Shown one piece after another: positions 25,591-37,235 of a DNA stretch of 64,000 nt. The notes under the pieces were generated by a model. That model did no database searches. It was not told the origin of the DNA and saw only the letters and a program-made list of their open reading frames with translations. The stretch is taken from NCBI GenBank assembly GCA_029931535.1, contig JAQPZY010001471.1:1882001-1946000 (forward strand), read 5' to 3'. Each line of letters starts with the position of its first letter. The stretch's first letter is position 1. This DNA is from Margaritifera margaritifera. Its lineage: Eukaryota > Mollusca > Bivalvia > Unionida > Margaritiferidae. Made by a program: the position numbers and the translations under genes.

Positions 25591-27485
25591 TTCATGCATG
25601 CATTCCTTACTTATCCTGAATTTGTGTCAGGTTCCTCATGTAACCAAAGTCCTTCCAAATTGAAACTTGTAATAACCAGAACACTAGTCCTGAAATCAAT
25701 AGCTGATTGAGTATTTGTCAATATCATGGTTGAATATGATGTTTCTCACGACATTTATTAACACCAGGGGCAATATACCATTTGCTTGATTGCTGTTTAC
25801 TGTCTTTTGTTCCATGCAAAGAGTAACAATTTGAAGAAATAGCTTTGGACGTCACTCTAGAAAATTCGACTTACTTCACCTTGACATTAACTTTTGCCTG
25901 ATGTAGTTCTTGTTACATGACAATTACGACGTTGATGACGGTGATGGTAATGTTAATAAAACATAGAGATGATAATTATGATTTTGGTGATAATCTGAGA
26001 AACTATTGGAAATACGATTTGCTTTCTATAACATTCGTTCAAGTATTCCCTGACACTACTTCTAAATATGTAATAATTTCTTCTTGGGGGTGAAAGCAGA
26101 TACGAGATGTTAAAACAGTATATAATTTATTATGCTGTACTACACTTGTTTATCACATTACTATTCTGAAGTATGAAAACATGAAAGTATCTTCTGGCAT
26201 TTGTATACCATTTCACTTCACCTCTCCATTCTTACCATTTCTTTTATTCTCTATAAATCTTTTCGTTTTGTTTTATATCCTTCTGCAAACATATTATATA
26301 ATGGCAATACTAGCTAGACTAGAACATATCCTATACTGATGATGCTGCCATATTGTTTTCATAGTGTAATGCCATACTTGTTGTGTGTCAGGGACAAAAA
26401 AGGATGCAGTGCATTTAAGGTGCGTATACTGTAGAACAAATGCATCTTTTTAAATCATGCAATAAGCACGAAATTTAATAAAAGAACTAACGTATGTTAA
26501 TGTAGTCGCTCGATACAAGTCACGACTTCGGTTTTCTGTATCAATGTGACCGCCATGTCATTAAAATCCAGATCGTTCGAGTTAGGTTATTAATATACGC
26601 TACAGAAGCCATTTATTTTGTCAAACGTCCCAAAATAACGGAAAAGCATCCCTTCCGTATTAGAAAATCCGTGTTAAATCCTTTGCACATACAAACATAC
26701 ACTGAGAACAGATATAGATATATATACTCAATATGCATACACAGATGTGTGTGTGTATGTGTGTGTGTACAAGTTAAATGATTACGCATTATCATTATTG
26801 TGTACCATTTTAAATAGAAGAACAATAACAAGACATATTCATTATGTAAATTTCCTAAAGGATACTGAAATGTTTTGACAAGTAAATTTACCCAGTAGAA
26901 TGAGAAAAACATTGATGTGCATTACGAAACCGGAAATAAATTAGATAATATGGTTGACTTTGCAAAAATCAACTTTACATTTAGATTTTGTCGTACTCTA
27001 TCCACTCTCAAAATGAGTACATTGCTATCACTATTCACTTTGTCGAGTAAGATGACGCCAAAGCAAGCCGTGGGGTGATACATTACAAGTGCATGGTGTT
27101 AAATGCTAGTTGCAGCTTAACTTGGATTAATGCGTTCATAGGAGCGGAGGAATGCGAGTCTTTTTGAAACTTTGGCAATTTTGATTTGTGAATTTTTCTT
27201 ATTTTCATTTTTATTTTTACTCTAATAGAGCATTTTCACTATTTGATAGGTAATTTATTTGGTGTTGATTTCTTTTTGATTTTACAATATTTACATTTAT
27301 TGACACAATATTCGTGACAAAACTTTTTCTTAAATTTTATCCAATGCTTTGGAAATATTTCTAGTGGAAATTTTCAATGGTAACATAGATATCTGTCTTT
27401 AGCGCTTTCTTTAGCATAGTATTGCATATACAAAAATAACAGCAATTGAAATAAACCTTCATGTATCATCATTAACCAAAAACAA
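25591..27485. other. Unique AT-rich DNA with one GT microsatellite
   Basis: No gene recognised. An interrupted (GT)n lies at 26741-26769. Confidence 0.45.
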
Positions 27486-28830
27486 ACATAATGGAAGGAA
27501 GTAAGTTGAAGGAATCTTTCCATACAGAATTGGTTGCCAAAAGCAAGCACATAAACACCCTGGGATACATGTGCTTAACCACTTTGAGGTAGAATATAAT
27601 GAAAAACCAAAACCGGCAGAAATACTATCGGCACTGTTTGCGAGAGGGGTCACCGTCGACCAAATTAAAGCATTACAGAACATCGGCAATGGACACTTTG
27701 TCCTATATGCCAAAGGAGATGAAAACCTCCTCCACCAAGGACAAATATAGATTGGGGGTGTAGGCGGGAAGGAATACAGTGTAGAAGAAGCCCCCAACCC
27801 CCACCCCAATTTTAAGGGAAATGGAGAAGAAATATAGAGAAATACACATAACTTTCCTGCCACTGGAAATTGCAAATAATGAGACCATAAAGAAATGTGA
27901 AAGTATATTCCAGATAGGGGTGAAATTCCAAGGAATAGCAACGAATCACGGGTCGACAATGTTCTCACAGGGGTGATAATGTATCAAATACCAAAGAAAG
28001 ATCCCCAGAAGGTACCAACCTTTTTCTACCTCCTAGGCTTCCTCTTGAAAACCTGGTACCATGACTGTGTAAAGCATAGGCCGTGCGGTAGATGTAGTAA
28101 AAGTAGGGCATATGGCCAGAGACTGCACAGCCATGCTGGATCTGGTTAAACCCCAAGTGGCCAGATATGCAGCAGTGGTCACCTCAGATGATATAATAGG
28201 AGACATCTCAGCATCAGAAGATGAAGATGAGGAAATGGGGGAAGGATGACATCCCAAACAGAAGGACACGGAGACGTTGATAGAGAAAATGTGACAGATT
28301 CAAATCCTACCTTCACTAAACTTCTCGTAAGAGATGAAGACTTTCACCCTCTTCAAAAAGAGGGCAAGTCAACGGAAGATGAAAAGAAGCCAATAAGGCT
28401 GAGAGAGGAGAGAAAGAAAAGAAACAAGAAAAAGAAACAAAGTAGGAAAAATGACCCCTCCTCCCAAAAAAAATAAAAAAATAAAAATATAAACCATCAG
28501 GGACATGCCTATGAAGAACCTGACTTTCCTGATCCAGAAATGGAAATGGAGGACAAGGCAATTTTTTTTACAAACAATCCTCAATTCATATGTCATCAGG
28601 GAGTGAAGAAGAGGATACTCAAAGTGAACTGCCCTCTTCCACGAGACAAATGAGTAACATGCAAAGAGCAACCTCCACAAGTGACTGCTATGAACACGAA
28701 GACGCAAACCAGCAAAGAGCAAGAAAAGCTGCAATATTTTTATTAATAAAGATTATGTTTCATAATCTAACCATTCTGACACGAGATACAATAATTGCGA
28801 GTTACTCTGAGAAAAATCACAAATCCACAT
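27486..28830 (+). pseudogene. LINE ORF1 (gag-like) relic with broken zinc knuckle
   Basis: Collinear pieces in several frames: VEYNEKPKPAEILSALFARG and ALQNIGNGHFVLYAKGDENL (about 27590-27730). A middle part near 27860-27960 follows. At 28081-28123 there is a CCHC zinc knuckle: CGRC, then VGHMARDC in a frame shifted by one base (an extra A in GTAGTAAAAGTAGGG). After this come an acidic stretch (SEDEDEEMGEG) and a lysine-rich tail (28370-28470). The order of RNA-binding-like domain, zinc knuckle and charged tail is that of ORF1 nucleic-acid-binding proteins of LINEs. Minus-strand ORFs over this region are shadows. Confidence 0.72.
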
Positions 28831-28831
28831 T

Positions 28832-29088
28832 AGAATGGGGTTGGGGTTAGAGAGGTAATTACAAACTGCACACTTGTCAAGTATGGGAATGCAAAAGAAT
28901 GTGGTGGGCGTTAGAGAGGTAATCACAACGTGCATAGTTGTCAAGTATGGGAATACAAAAGAATGGGGTGGGCGTTAGAGAGGTAATTACAACGTGCACA
29001 CTTGTCAAGTATGGGACTACAATAGAATGGGGTTGCGGTTGGAGAGGTAATTACAACGTGCACACTTGTCAAGTATGGGAATACAAAC
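28832..29088. repeat. 64-bp minisatellite, 4 copies
   Basis: AGAGAGGTAATTACAA starts at 28849, 28913, 28977 and 29041 (the last as GGAGAGG), an exact 64-bp period. Each unit includes CACACTTGTCAAGTATGGGA. It directly follows the LINE ORF1 relic. Confidence 0.95.
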
Positions 29089-29358
29089 ACCACAGATAAA
29101 TAAGGTAAAGCAAGTACTGTTCCCAAACTGTAATCACCGATAAAATGCGAAGTATGCGGTAATTGGAATGATAACAGTTATATTGCACAAGCCGTCAGGG
29201 CACGCAGAGATTATGTTAATGTTGTGTGTGATAGCATTATGCATTTCTAAAGTAATAGGTCATTTAGCTTTTATACAGCAAGATGTGCCCTACAAAACTC
29301 CCTGGAATGAACAAGAAGTTATCTACATTTTTTAACAAATCTGTTGAACCACTTAACT

Positions 29359-29475
29359 CAGTGGTTCCCAAACCCCGAGTCGCGACCCAAATGAGGGTCG
29401 CGAGGGTTCTATAACGGTACTGCATATTGGGTCGCAAAATAAGGTATATAGGGTCGCGATCAAAAAAGTGTTAAA
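29359..29475 (+). mobile_element. Possible hAT-type DNA transposon end
   Basis: CAGTGGTTCCCAAACC at 29359 followed by GAGTCGCGACCC and GGGTCGCGAG resembles the 5' terminus of hAT superfamily elements (CAGTGGTTCCCAA-type). ACTTAACT at 29351-29358 could be an 8-bp target duplication, but no matching right end was found. Treat as a terminal fragment. Confidence 0.45.
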
Positions 29476-29518
29476 ATAACTCTGAAATAAATTATACATT
29501 ATTGTGATCCGCATACAA

Positions 29519-29624
29519 AAGTATTTAGTTGTCTAAAGTATGACATTTTTATTAGTTAGGCTGTCAATTAACAGTATTTAGTTGTCTAAAGTATGACATT
29601 TTTATTAGTCAGGGTGTCAATTAA
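29519..29624. repeat. 53-bp direct duplication
   Basis: AGTATTTAGTTGTCTAAAGT through TGTCAATTAAC occurs twice in tandem with two substitutions. Confidence 0.93.
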
Positions 29625-30174
29625 CAGAGTTGTCTGCGTCAATATGCATGTAAAGTGTACAGTAACACAATATCATACAAAAAGCTTGCAAAATAAAATT
29701 CATGAACGATATTTTGAATTATTCAAGAGACACACAGTAGGTGGATTAAAAAAAATACGAAAATAAGTCAATTCGTTTTACACATGTGATTTGTTCTCTA
29801 GCGCTCTCTATATGAAAACCAATCTACGATAGAAATCGGCATTTCCATCATCTAAAAATCATCCACTGAAAATATTGCTTTTTCTAAGATTTATTTCTTT
29901 GTCGACCTGGAGATCTGTTTTACAGCATTTACCTAACGCATATCCTCAGAAGGAGATACATTTGCCCTTATTATGTCATATGGAACAATTGTCAGTTTTG
30001 TTTACGTATATCAGTTTTGTTTACATGTGTCCCAAACGTGAAAGTATTGATGGGGTACATGCAAGTATTGCTGGGGTACGTGAAAGTATTGATAGGGTTC
30101 AAAAACACCGTCCTTATTATTAGTTGTGCTGTTATGTTGAGAGCGTAACGCTATTTTCTTCGTTCTTCACCAAC
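29625..30174. other. Unique AT-rich DNA
   Basis: No gene recognised. A short repeat of AAAGTATTGATGGGGTACRTG lies at 30040-30095 (about 3 copies). Confidence 0.4.
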
Positions 30175-30418
30175 GTGAGTCACTTTGCTATCCTACAACC
30201 CAGTGGACCCAGCGGATTATCGTGAATATATAAACAAATATTTGAAATTGTGGAACATATAAAATTTGTGCTTCCTGTAATAAATGATAAAGAACATAAC
30301 AATCAAACTATGCACAGTTAGTACAATTATTGTGCATTATTATTGGTTAAATTAGGAAAAGAACAATAAAAATGATAAATAATTTATTGTACGATACATC
30401 ATTACTTTATTATTTATA
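30175..30418 (+). repeat. Left copy of ~235-bp direct repeat flanking LINE D
   Basis: Starts near GAGTCACTTTGCTATCCTAC and ends around TCATTACTTTATTATT. It matches 34394-34640 in order and orientation at roughly 80-85 percent by eye. Shared words include CGGATTATCGTGAATATATA and ACATAACAATCAAACTATGC. LINE D begins directly after it. Confidence 0.9.
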
Positions 30419-30428
30419 CTTACTCTTT

Positions 30429-30821
30429 GTCGACATGCCCTCAGAGAATGATATTAGGCACTGCAGTGCATTGACAGAGATCCTTGATGACGTATGCGAG
30501 CATTTCTCACAGGAGGAGCATGTCATTATTGCAGGTGACATGAACGCAAGTTTGACAGACTGCTCTAGAGTTAACGCCCGTAAATGCAAAGAATTAAAAG
30601 AATTTTTGGGCCGATATCAGATAAAGGGGATAAATACTGTACCAAACTGTATCAGCCCAAAATATTCATATGCTCCTCTTCAAAGTCTGTTCGATTACAT
30701 ATTGACTGAAAACATCGTTAGTTCCAATATCAAACGTTGTGAAATAATCCAAGCAGGTAAGATTTCTGCAACAGGAGACCATTACCAGTTGTTTATTCAG
30801 TTCAGATGCAAAACAATATAA
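30429..30821 (+). pseudogene. LINE D endonuclease, C-terminal half
   Basis: VIIAGDMNASL (GDxN motif) lies at about 30523, then LQSLFDYILT (catalytic Asp/Tyr region) and SATGDHYQLFIQF (the SDH-type box, here TGDH). The N-terminal half is missing, so the domain is 5'-truncated. The frame runs open to a stop at 30819-30821. Confidence 0.82.
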
Positions 30822-30829
30822 TCCTAAAT

Positions 30830-31610
30830 TTACCGAAACTGCATGATCTAACGGCATGGCACAAAGTCGACGATAGTGCAATATGTCATTATCAATAGTC
30901 ACTAGCGCGTAACTTACAAGGAAGTTTTCCTAGAGAGATGAACGGTCCGCAAGAAATAAAACGAACGTGTTTTGATGTAACCGAATGCACGCTACAAGCT
31001 GCACAAGACACGCTGCTCATTAAGCGCTTTACCCCACGAACTAATTCGTACTTGAGTGAAACGTTAAAGAGGAGATGTCATCAAATAGAACGTTTAGCTC
31101 TCATAATATTGGGTCAAACAAGGCAGACCAAGAGGTTTGCAGCACGAAACCTATGCTCTGTATAAAAAACAAAGCGTGAATTCATGACGCTTAGCGAATA
31201 GCTAGTGAACCTTTTCTGGATAATTCCCTGAATGAAATTCAAGAAGAGGCCGAATGCGATTTACACCTTTACTGGCATCTAAATTAACAAATGTACATCG
31301 TATGTTGAAACGTGTTATGGTGGTAAAACCTATTCTGACCCACGTTCGGTAGCTGGTGCTTTCGCAGATTTTTTTCTGACTTGTACACACCGAACGGTCA
31401 TGATTTGTATAACAAAGACTTTTACAACTTGGTCGAGAGAACAGTCCGTGATCTCAAAACATTATTCAAAGAGGCACGTGCATGAACACGAATCTGAGCA
31501 AAGAATTACTCAGCGCACTTCGAAACACAACAAAATGGAAACGCCTAGTCATGATCTCCTTCAAAAAGTAACACCTTATCTATGGTGGTCCTCAACTAAA
31601 TAAAAACAAT
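30830..31610 (+). pseudogene. LINE D linker region, frameshifted
   Basis: Segments in different frames (KLHDLTAWHKVDDSAICHYQ; TLKRRCHQIERLAL; SVAGAFADFF; LKTLFKEARAHEHESEQRI) read as a degraded connection between endonuclease and RT. A SHDLLQK segment near 31547 corresponds to the block before RT motif 1 in such proteins. Confidence 0.6.
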
Positions 31611-31617
31611 CTTAAAA

Positions 31618-32420
31618 TTGTTTAACTCAATATTAAAATATGAGTATATACCAGATACACAGAGCAAAGGTCTTATTGTGACCATCTACAAAGGGAATGG
31701 GAAAAATAGAGCTGACCCCGAGAGTTATCGACCAATATCATTGTTGCCAGTGCAGTACAAATTATTTGAGAAAACTGTGCAAGTAAAAATTAATAACTTC
31801 TTGCTGACGAACAAAACCCTATTCCCTCATCCACAACAGCAAGGCTTTCAAAAGAATCTAAGCTGCCCCACGGCATCTTTTAATCTTCGAGAGGTCATTA
31901 GTTACAACTCTGACTGTTGTAGTCCTACCTATGCTGTCTTTCTCAATACTCAAAAGGCCTTAGACGCCGTTTGGCATGCTGTTCTACTCTAGAAACTATA
32001 TACTATAGGAATTCGGGGACAAATCAGGAGAATAATATGGAATACATATCAAAGTGTACAATGTGCAGTCGTGGTTAGTAAATGCAAGTCTAGATGGTTA
32101 AATCAGATCAAGAGTTAGAAAGGTGGCGCCCTGTTCTCTTTTTGTATCTGGTATTTATAGACGAGTTGCTACAGGACTTAGTAAAAGGCAAACTAGGATG
32201 TAAAATTGGATGTTTAGAGTGCTGCTGCCCTACGCTTCCAGATGACTTTACAGGTCTGTCAGATTCGCCAGATAACTTAGATACAATGTTTGATATTATT
32301 CTCGAATATTCAAAAAAATGGCATTGCAAAATAAATGCTACAAAGCCATATATTGATGTTTTTGACAAGAGAAGAACCTATAATTATAAGCTGTCCCTAA
32401 CACTGGCGAGGAAATAATTA
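31618..32420 (+). pseudogene. LINE D reverse transcriptase
   Basis: KGLIVTIYKGNGKN and DPESYRPISLLPV (motifs 1-2) are followed by HPQQQGFQKNLS (motif 3) and TYAVFLNTQKALDAVWH (motif A), where the catalytic Asp is Asn. After a stop at about 31990 and a frameshift, the remains of motif B precede LFLYLVFIDELLQDL. Then comes CPTLPDDFTGLSDSPDNL, in which the catalytic DD pair survives at about 32240. Inactive by sequence. Confidence 0.88.
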
Positions 32421-33410
32421 AACCAACTGACTCCGTTACTCGCCTAGAAACATTACAGGATAGGTCACGTCGTTCCATTAACTGTACCTGTAACACATGT
32501 AGAAGAGCTAGGAAAGTCTTTTTTGGTCCTGCAAATGTTGGGGTGGGTACCTTAAACTTAAACCCAATAACAGCCACTAGTTTACATAATAAAATCGTTA
32601 TTCCAACCTTACTCTATGGCTGCCAACTTTGGAATGAGCTTCAAAAAGGCGACCTACTGGATCTCAACAAGTTGCAACACTTTATAGCAAAGAAAAATCA
32701 GGGATTCCCTGAACAAACGCGCTCCGATAAGTGATAGTTTCAATTGCGAGAAAAACATCCAAGCTTCTCTTCCTAGGTAAATTCTACACCGTGTCCAATA
32801 ATTTCATCTCCAAGCAAATATTTCTCATACGTTTTCACATGTATTTTGATAGCACCCAATCTGTACAAACCGGTTTTATTCCATATATTTGGAATTTACT
32901 TCATAAGTATAAGCTTACAGATTTCCTCTTAAACTTAATTAATCAATCAATTTTCCCTAACAAATCTCAGTGGAAACAATTGGTCAGCATGACTATATCT
33001 GAAAAGGAAGAGACTGCTTGGCTGGACAGAAACAATAGACATCATTTGTTTATATTTCGACACCTACAAGCACAACTTTGACCTTCCATTATGTACTACA
33101 TTGCGAAGAATTACGAACGTAAATTAGCCAGATTTAAAGCATCCCTGTGGGTATTAAAGCCAGTTCTTGATGTCTTTCACTGTCAAATTTTGGTCAGCGG
33201 TATACCGGCCTACTTCATCATGTTATCACATCATGTCTATTAACAAGACAAATTGCCAACGACTTTCACTGGTACGTTTGAGAAGTTTGTACTTGAACTA
33301 CACATAGGACTCAAACAAAGTAACGACGATTCACAGTTACTAACACTTTTAGGAGCTGACCTCGAAAAAAGACTAGATAAAACAACGTCAAGATTTTCAG
33401 TTCTGTTCAT
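32420..33410 (+). pseudogene. LINE D C-terminal domain
   Basis: Begins with INCTCNTCRRARKVFFG and continues through LNLNPITATSLHNKIVIPTL and LLYGCQLWNEL. It then goes on in another frame with RKTSKLLFLGKFYTVS, LIRFHMYFDSTQSVQTGF and TAWLDRNNRHHLFIFRH. A weaker tail (LLSHHVY, HWYV-like) fades into the minisatellite at about 33410. The Cys pair in CTCNTC may be part of a zinc-binding motif. Confidence 0.78.
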
Positions 33411-33414
33411 ACCA

Positions 33415-34018
33415 GTTTCTTGTCCTTGTACCATAAGTGTATTTCTTGTCCTTGTACCACAAGTGTATTTCTTGTCCTTGTATCACAAGTATATTTCTTG
33501 TCCTTGTACCATAAGTGTATTTCTTGTCCTTGTTTCACAAGTGTATTTCTTGTCCTTGTATCACAAGTGTATTTCTTGTCCTTGTACCACAAGTGTATTT
33601 CTTGTCCTTGTACCATAAGTGTATTTCTTGTCCTTGTACCATAAGTGTATTTCTTGTCCTTGTACCATAAGTGTATTTCTTGTCCTTGTACCACAAGTGT
33701 ATTTCTTGTCCTTGTATCACAAGTGTATTTCTTGTCCTTGTACCATACGTGTATTTCTTGTCCTTGTATCACAAGTGTATTTATTGTCCTTGTACCACAA
33801 GTGTATTTCTTGTCATTGTACCACATGTTTATTTCTTGTCCTTGTACCACAAGTGTATTTCTTGTCCTTGTACCATAAGTGTATTTCTTGTCCTTGTATC
33901 ACAAGTGTATTTCTTGTCCTTGTATCAAAAGTGTATTTCTTGTCCTTGTATCACAATTGTATTTCTTGTTCTTGTATCACATGTGTATTTCTTGTCCTTG
34001 TATCACAAGTGTATTTCT
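33415..34018. repeat. 26-bp minisatellite inside LINE D, about 23 copies
   Basis: The unit is AAGTGTATTTCTTGTCCTTG plus TACCAC, TATCAC or TACCATA variants. The 26-bp length is not a multiple of three and the unit lacks stops, so all three frames read open with a 26-residue cycle. It begins next to a unique TTTCTTGTCCTTG in the LINE sequence, the likely seed. Confidence 0.96.
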
Positions 34019-34393
34019 TAGCCTGAAGACTAAACGTGTTGTCAAAAGCAAAACTTCCCAATTCAGCTGGTATGAAAACTTTTGAACCTATAAGACTTTA
34101 TTTTAAAAAACAAATCCTTCTTCATTAATGGACCGGAACTGAAATGATACATTTCCTTCAGATTTATGTACACAAATTATGTGCCACTATATATGTTTGC
34201 ATGTACTTTCTAATTGTTGCTATCCGTGTGTTTCTTCCTGATCTATATTAGTTTAATAGGTATCATTGACTTTCTGGAATGTTTACCGTAATTATCAATA
34301 TAACTAGTTAAATTCATTTCTTTTTGTTGTATTCTTTTATATTTGTAAATTTAACTCTCCTTATGGAGGAAATACAGACTGATTGATTAACAG

Positions 34394-34640
34394 GAGTCCC
34401 TTCTTTATCCTACAAACTAATGGACCCAACGGATTATCGTGAATATATAAAAAATTATTTGAAATTTTTTGGAACATCTAAAATATGTGCTTACTGTAAT
34501 AAGTAGGAAAAAACATAACAATCAAACTATGCATTGTTAGCTGAATTATTTTGCATTATTTTCGGTTACACTACGAAAAGTACAATTAAAATGATACATT
34601 ATTTATTGTAAGATGCATCATTATTTTATTAATTACTGAA
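34394..34640 (+). repeat. Right copy of ~235-bp direct repeat flanking LINE D
   Basis: Begins GAGTCCCTTCTTTATCCTAC immediately after the LINE 3' end and runs to about TTATTTTATTAATT. It corresponds to 30175-30418. See the LINE D entry. Confidence 0.9.
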
Positions 34641-34750
34641 TTATTTAAATATTTATGAAATCATTACTAATTATTTAAATATTGTATTTATTTATGAGAT
34701 GCAACAGTGTACTGAAGAAAAAATTACAATGACTTCTTACAAAGAGGTGT

Positions 34751-35083
34751 CAGCGTTGTCGTGCCTATTATAATTACATATTACATGTGTCCATTACATG
34801 AACAGCGTTGTCGTGCCTATTATAATTACATATTACATGTGTCCATTACATGAACAGCGTTGTCGTGCCTATTACAGTTACATATTACATGTGTCCATTC
34901 CATTACATGAACAGCGTTGTCGTGCCTATTACAATTACATATTACATGTGTCCATTACATGAACAGCGTTGTCGTGCCTATTACAATTACATATTACATG
35001 TGTCCATTCCATTCCATTACACGAACAGCGTTGTCGTGACTATTACAATTACATATTACATGTGCCCATTACATGAACAGATA
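34751..35083. repeat. 52-bp minisatellite, about 6 copies
   Basis: The unit starts CAGCGTTGTCGTGCCTATTA and ends CCATTACATGAA. Extra CCATT pentamers in some copies lengthen them to 57 or 62 bp, a nested length change. Confidence 0.95.
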
Positions 35084-35100
35084 ATAGGATAAACAGAACC

Positions 35101-35600
35101 ATCTTCTACATTAAAATTTTGACATATTCAATGGGCTTTATGTCTACATTAAAATTTTGACATACTCAATGGGCTTTATGTCTACATTAAAATTTTGACA
35201 TACTCAATGGGCTTTATGTCTACATTAAAATTTTGACATACTCAATGGGTTTTATGTCTACATTAAAATTTTGACATACATAATGGGCTTTATGTCTACA
35301 TTAAAATTTTGACATACTCAATGGGCTTTATGTCTACATTAAAATTTTGACATACTCAATGGGCTTTATGTCTAGATTAAAATTTTGACATACTCAATGG
35401 GTTTTATGTCTACATTAAAATTTTGACATACTCAATGGGCTTTATGTCCACATTAAAATTTTGACATACTCAATGGGCTTTATGTCTACATTAAAATTTT
35501 GACATACTCAGTGGGCTTTATGTCTACATTAAAATTTTGACACACTCAATGGGCTTTATGTCTACATTAAAATTTTGACATACTCAATGGGCTTTATGTC
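35101..35600. repeat. 38-bp minisatellite, 13 copies
   Basis: The unit is TCTACATTAAAATTTTGACA followed by TACTCAATGGGCTTTATG. Copies are nearly identical, which suggests recent expansion or homogenisation. Confidence 0.96.
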
Positions 35601-36565
35601 GTCATGATTTTACAATCTGATTAATCCGGATCGTCAATTTATTTGTATGCAAATTATTTCTTTGATTGAAGTCTCAAAATCAAGACGTCATCATAGAAGG
35701 GTAAAAAGATGTTTGCTACACGACTCATCAATAAAATCGGCCAGACATCTGACGTTTTCATTTTTGCTTACTTTATATGCATTACAGCATGAAATACAAT
35801 TATTATGACGTATGCAAAAGGATTTGCATCTATAGATTAGGGTGTTAGATTCTTTGAGTAACGAGTCGATAGGTTTTGCTGGCGATCAAACGCAAATCTC
35901 ACCCAACACAAAAAAAAAAACAAAAAAAAAAAAAAAAACGAAATATCGAATCATATTCTCGCAACTTTGAAATGTCTTTATGCTATGAATTATATACGAG
36001 TCAATTTATCTACCAGCCCGAGTGTGATTATTTCACCACTGGAAATTACTCGAAATGATTAAGTTTGATGATGATTTACAGAAAAGTGGCAGGATTAATG
36101 TTGCCTCCTAATCCCACGAGATTTAATGAGACGCTCACTAGATTGATGACTCTGAGATAAAAAGCGATCCGGACTATCATATGTGTTTTCAAACTATATA
36201 AAGAATCAACTGAAAAACGCAGACAGTTCTTCTCCTGCAGAAATGGAAATAATTACAGGGGTGAGTAGGTTGGGTGGGGGGATTCTACAAGTTAAATCCA
36301 AATTAAAAATCTTGATCTGGATGATTTGGATAGAGCAAGTGAATCTTAAAAAAGAAATATGCAGAATCTTAAAAAGGAATATGCAGCTATAATTGTATCT
36401 TTCTGAGATATTTTCTACATTTAAATTAACAACTTTGCCTTAAAAATCTAAACTGTAACATTATGAAAATAATTTACTCAAGCCAACATAATCGCGAACA
36501 TCTACATAAAGTTAAATTTGATGGAAGATTGGTGGGCTAGATTGTCAGTAACATCAAAAAGGTCT

Positions 36566-36567
<2 letters not shown>
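35601..36567. other. Unique AT-rich DNA
   Basis: No gene recognised. A (CA/A)n-rich patch lies at 35909-35938. A 69-codon ORF at 36183-36392 has no known relatives. Confidence 0.4.

Positions 36568-36645
<78 letters not shown>
36568..36645. repeat. (TA)n-(GA)n microsatellite
   Basis: About 47 bp TA followed by about 30 bp GA. Confidence 0.96.
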
Positions 36646-36648
<3 letters not shown>

Positions 36649-36989
36649 GTATCATAGCACAACATATGATATAAGTATCTTCAAACAATGTAAGCACAGT
36701 TAAGATAATAACGAACTCCACTTTCGTTGTGGATGTAACGACCTCCGTTTGTCCTATCAAAAGTGCACTTCATTGAGCGTTTTCATTAAGCTTCAGTACA
36801 TATTTTTGTCTGTAAAATAGCACGGAATGCATTAACATTACACCTCATTTCAAATTACTATCCTTTCACTTTAAATAGCAAACATTTCACGCCAAGTTTT
36901 CATAGAGTAAAGATAAAATTGACACTACTTTCCCTATGAGTTGCCAGTATCTTATGTCCGTGAGCGATGCTCGGATGTGTATAGTGTGA
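36646..36989. other. Unique AT-rich DNA
   Basis: Nothing recognised. Confidence 0.4.
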
Positions 36990-37086
36990 TATCACGCCAT
37001 CTTTTCTGATAATGGGCATTACAGCATATTCTCTGACAGAATATATGCGCCTTAAAGCAGAGGAGGGTGAGAAGAGATTTAGAGAT

Positions 37087-37170
<84 letters not shown>

Positions 37171-37235
37171 CTTGCACAGAGGTGAAACTCGATTATGATC
37201 TGCCAATATAAATCAATAGGTCCTGACTGTCGCGA
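36990..37235 (+). repeat. Dispersed repeat copy 2 with internal (TA)n
   Basis: Sequence around TCTCTGACAGAAT, AAAGCAGAGGAGG and AAGAGATTTAGAGATTGA is split by a 78-bp (TA)n (37089-37166). It resumes with CAGAGGTGAAACTCGATTA and AATCAATAGGTCC. It aligns to 3813-3945, where no TA lies at this internal position. Confidence 0.6.

Larger units (their letters stand above)
30420..34393 (+). mobile_element. Third LINE (element D), 5'-truncated, with internal minisatellite
   Basis: A 4-kb non-LTR element with an endonuclease C-terminal half (30429-30821), a linker (30830-31610), reverse transcriptase (31618-32420), and a long C-terminal region (32420-33410). A 26-bp minisatellite inside the element (33415-34018) and a 3' UTR ending CTCTCCTTATGGAGGAAATACA near 34385 follow. 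Multiple frameshifts and stops show it is dead. It sits exactly between two ~235-bp direct repeats. It differs from elements A and C in motif style (RT box LPDD, variant of LADD). Confidence 0.88.

Noticed and set aside
27459..28734. Minus-strand ORFs of 169 and 121 codons
   Set aside because: Shadows of the plus-strand LINE ORF1 relic, which has recognisable motifs.
33407..34026. Several ORFs on both strands across the 26-bp array
   Set aside because: Open frames follow from stop-free repeat units.
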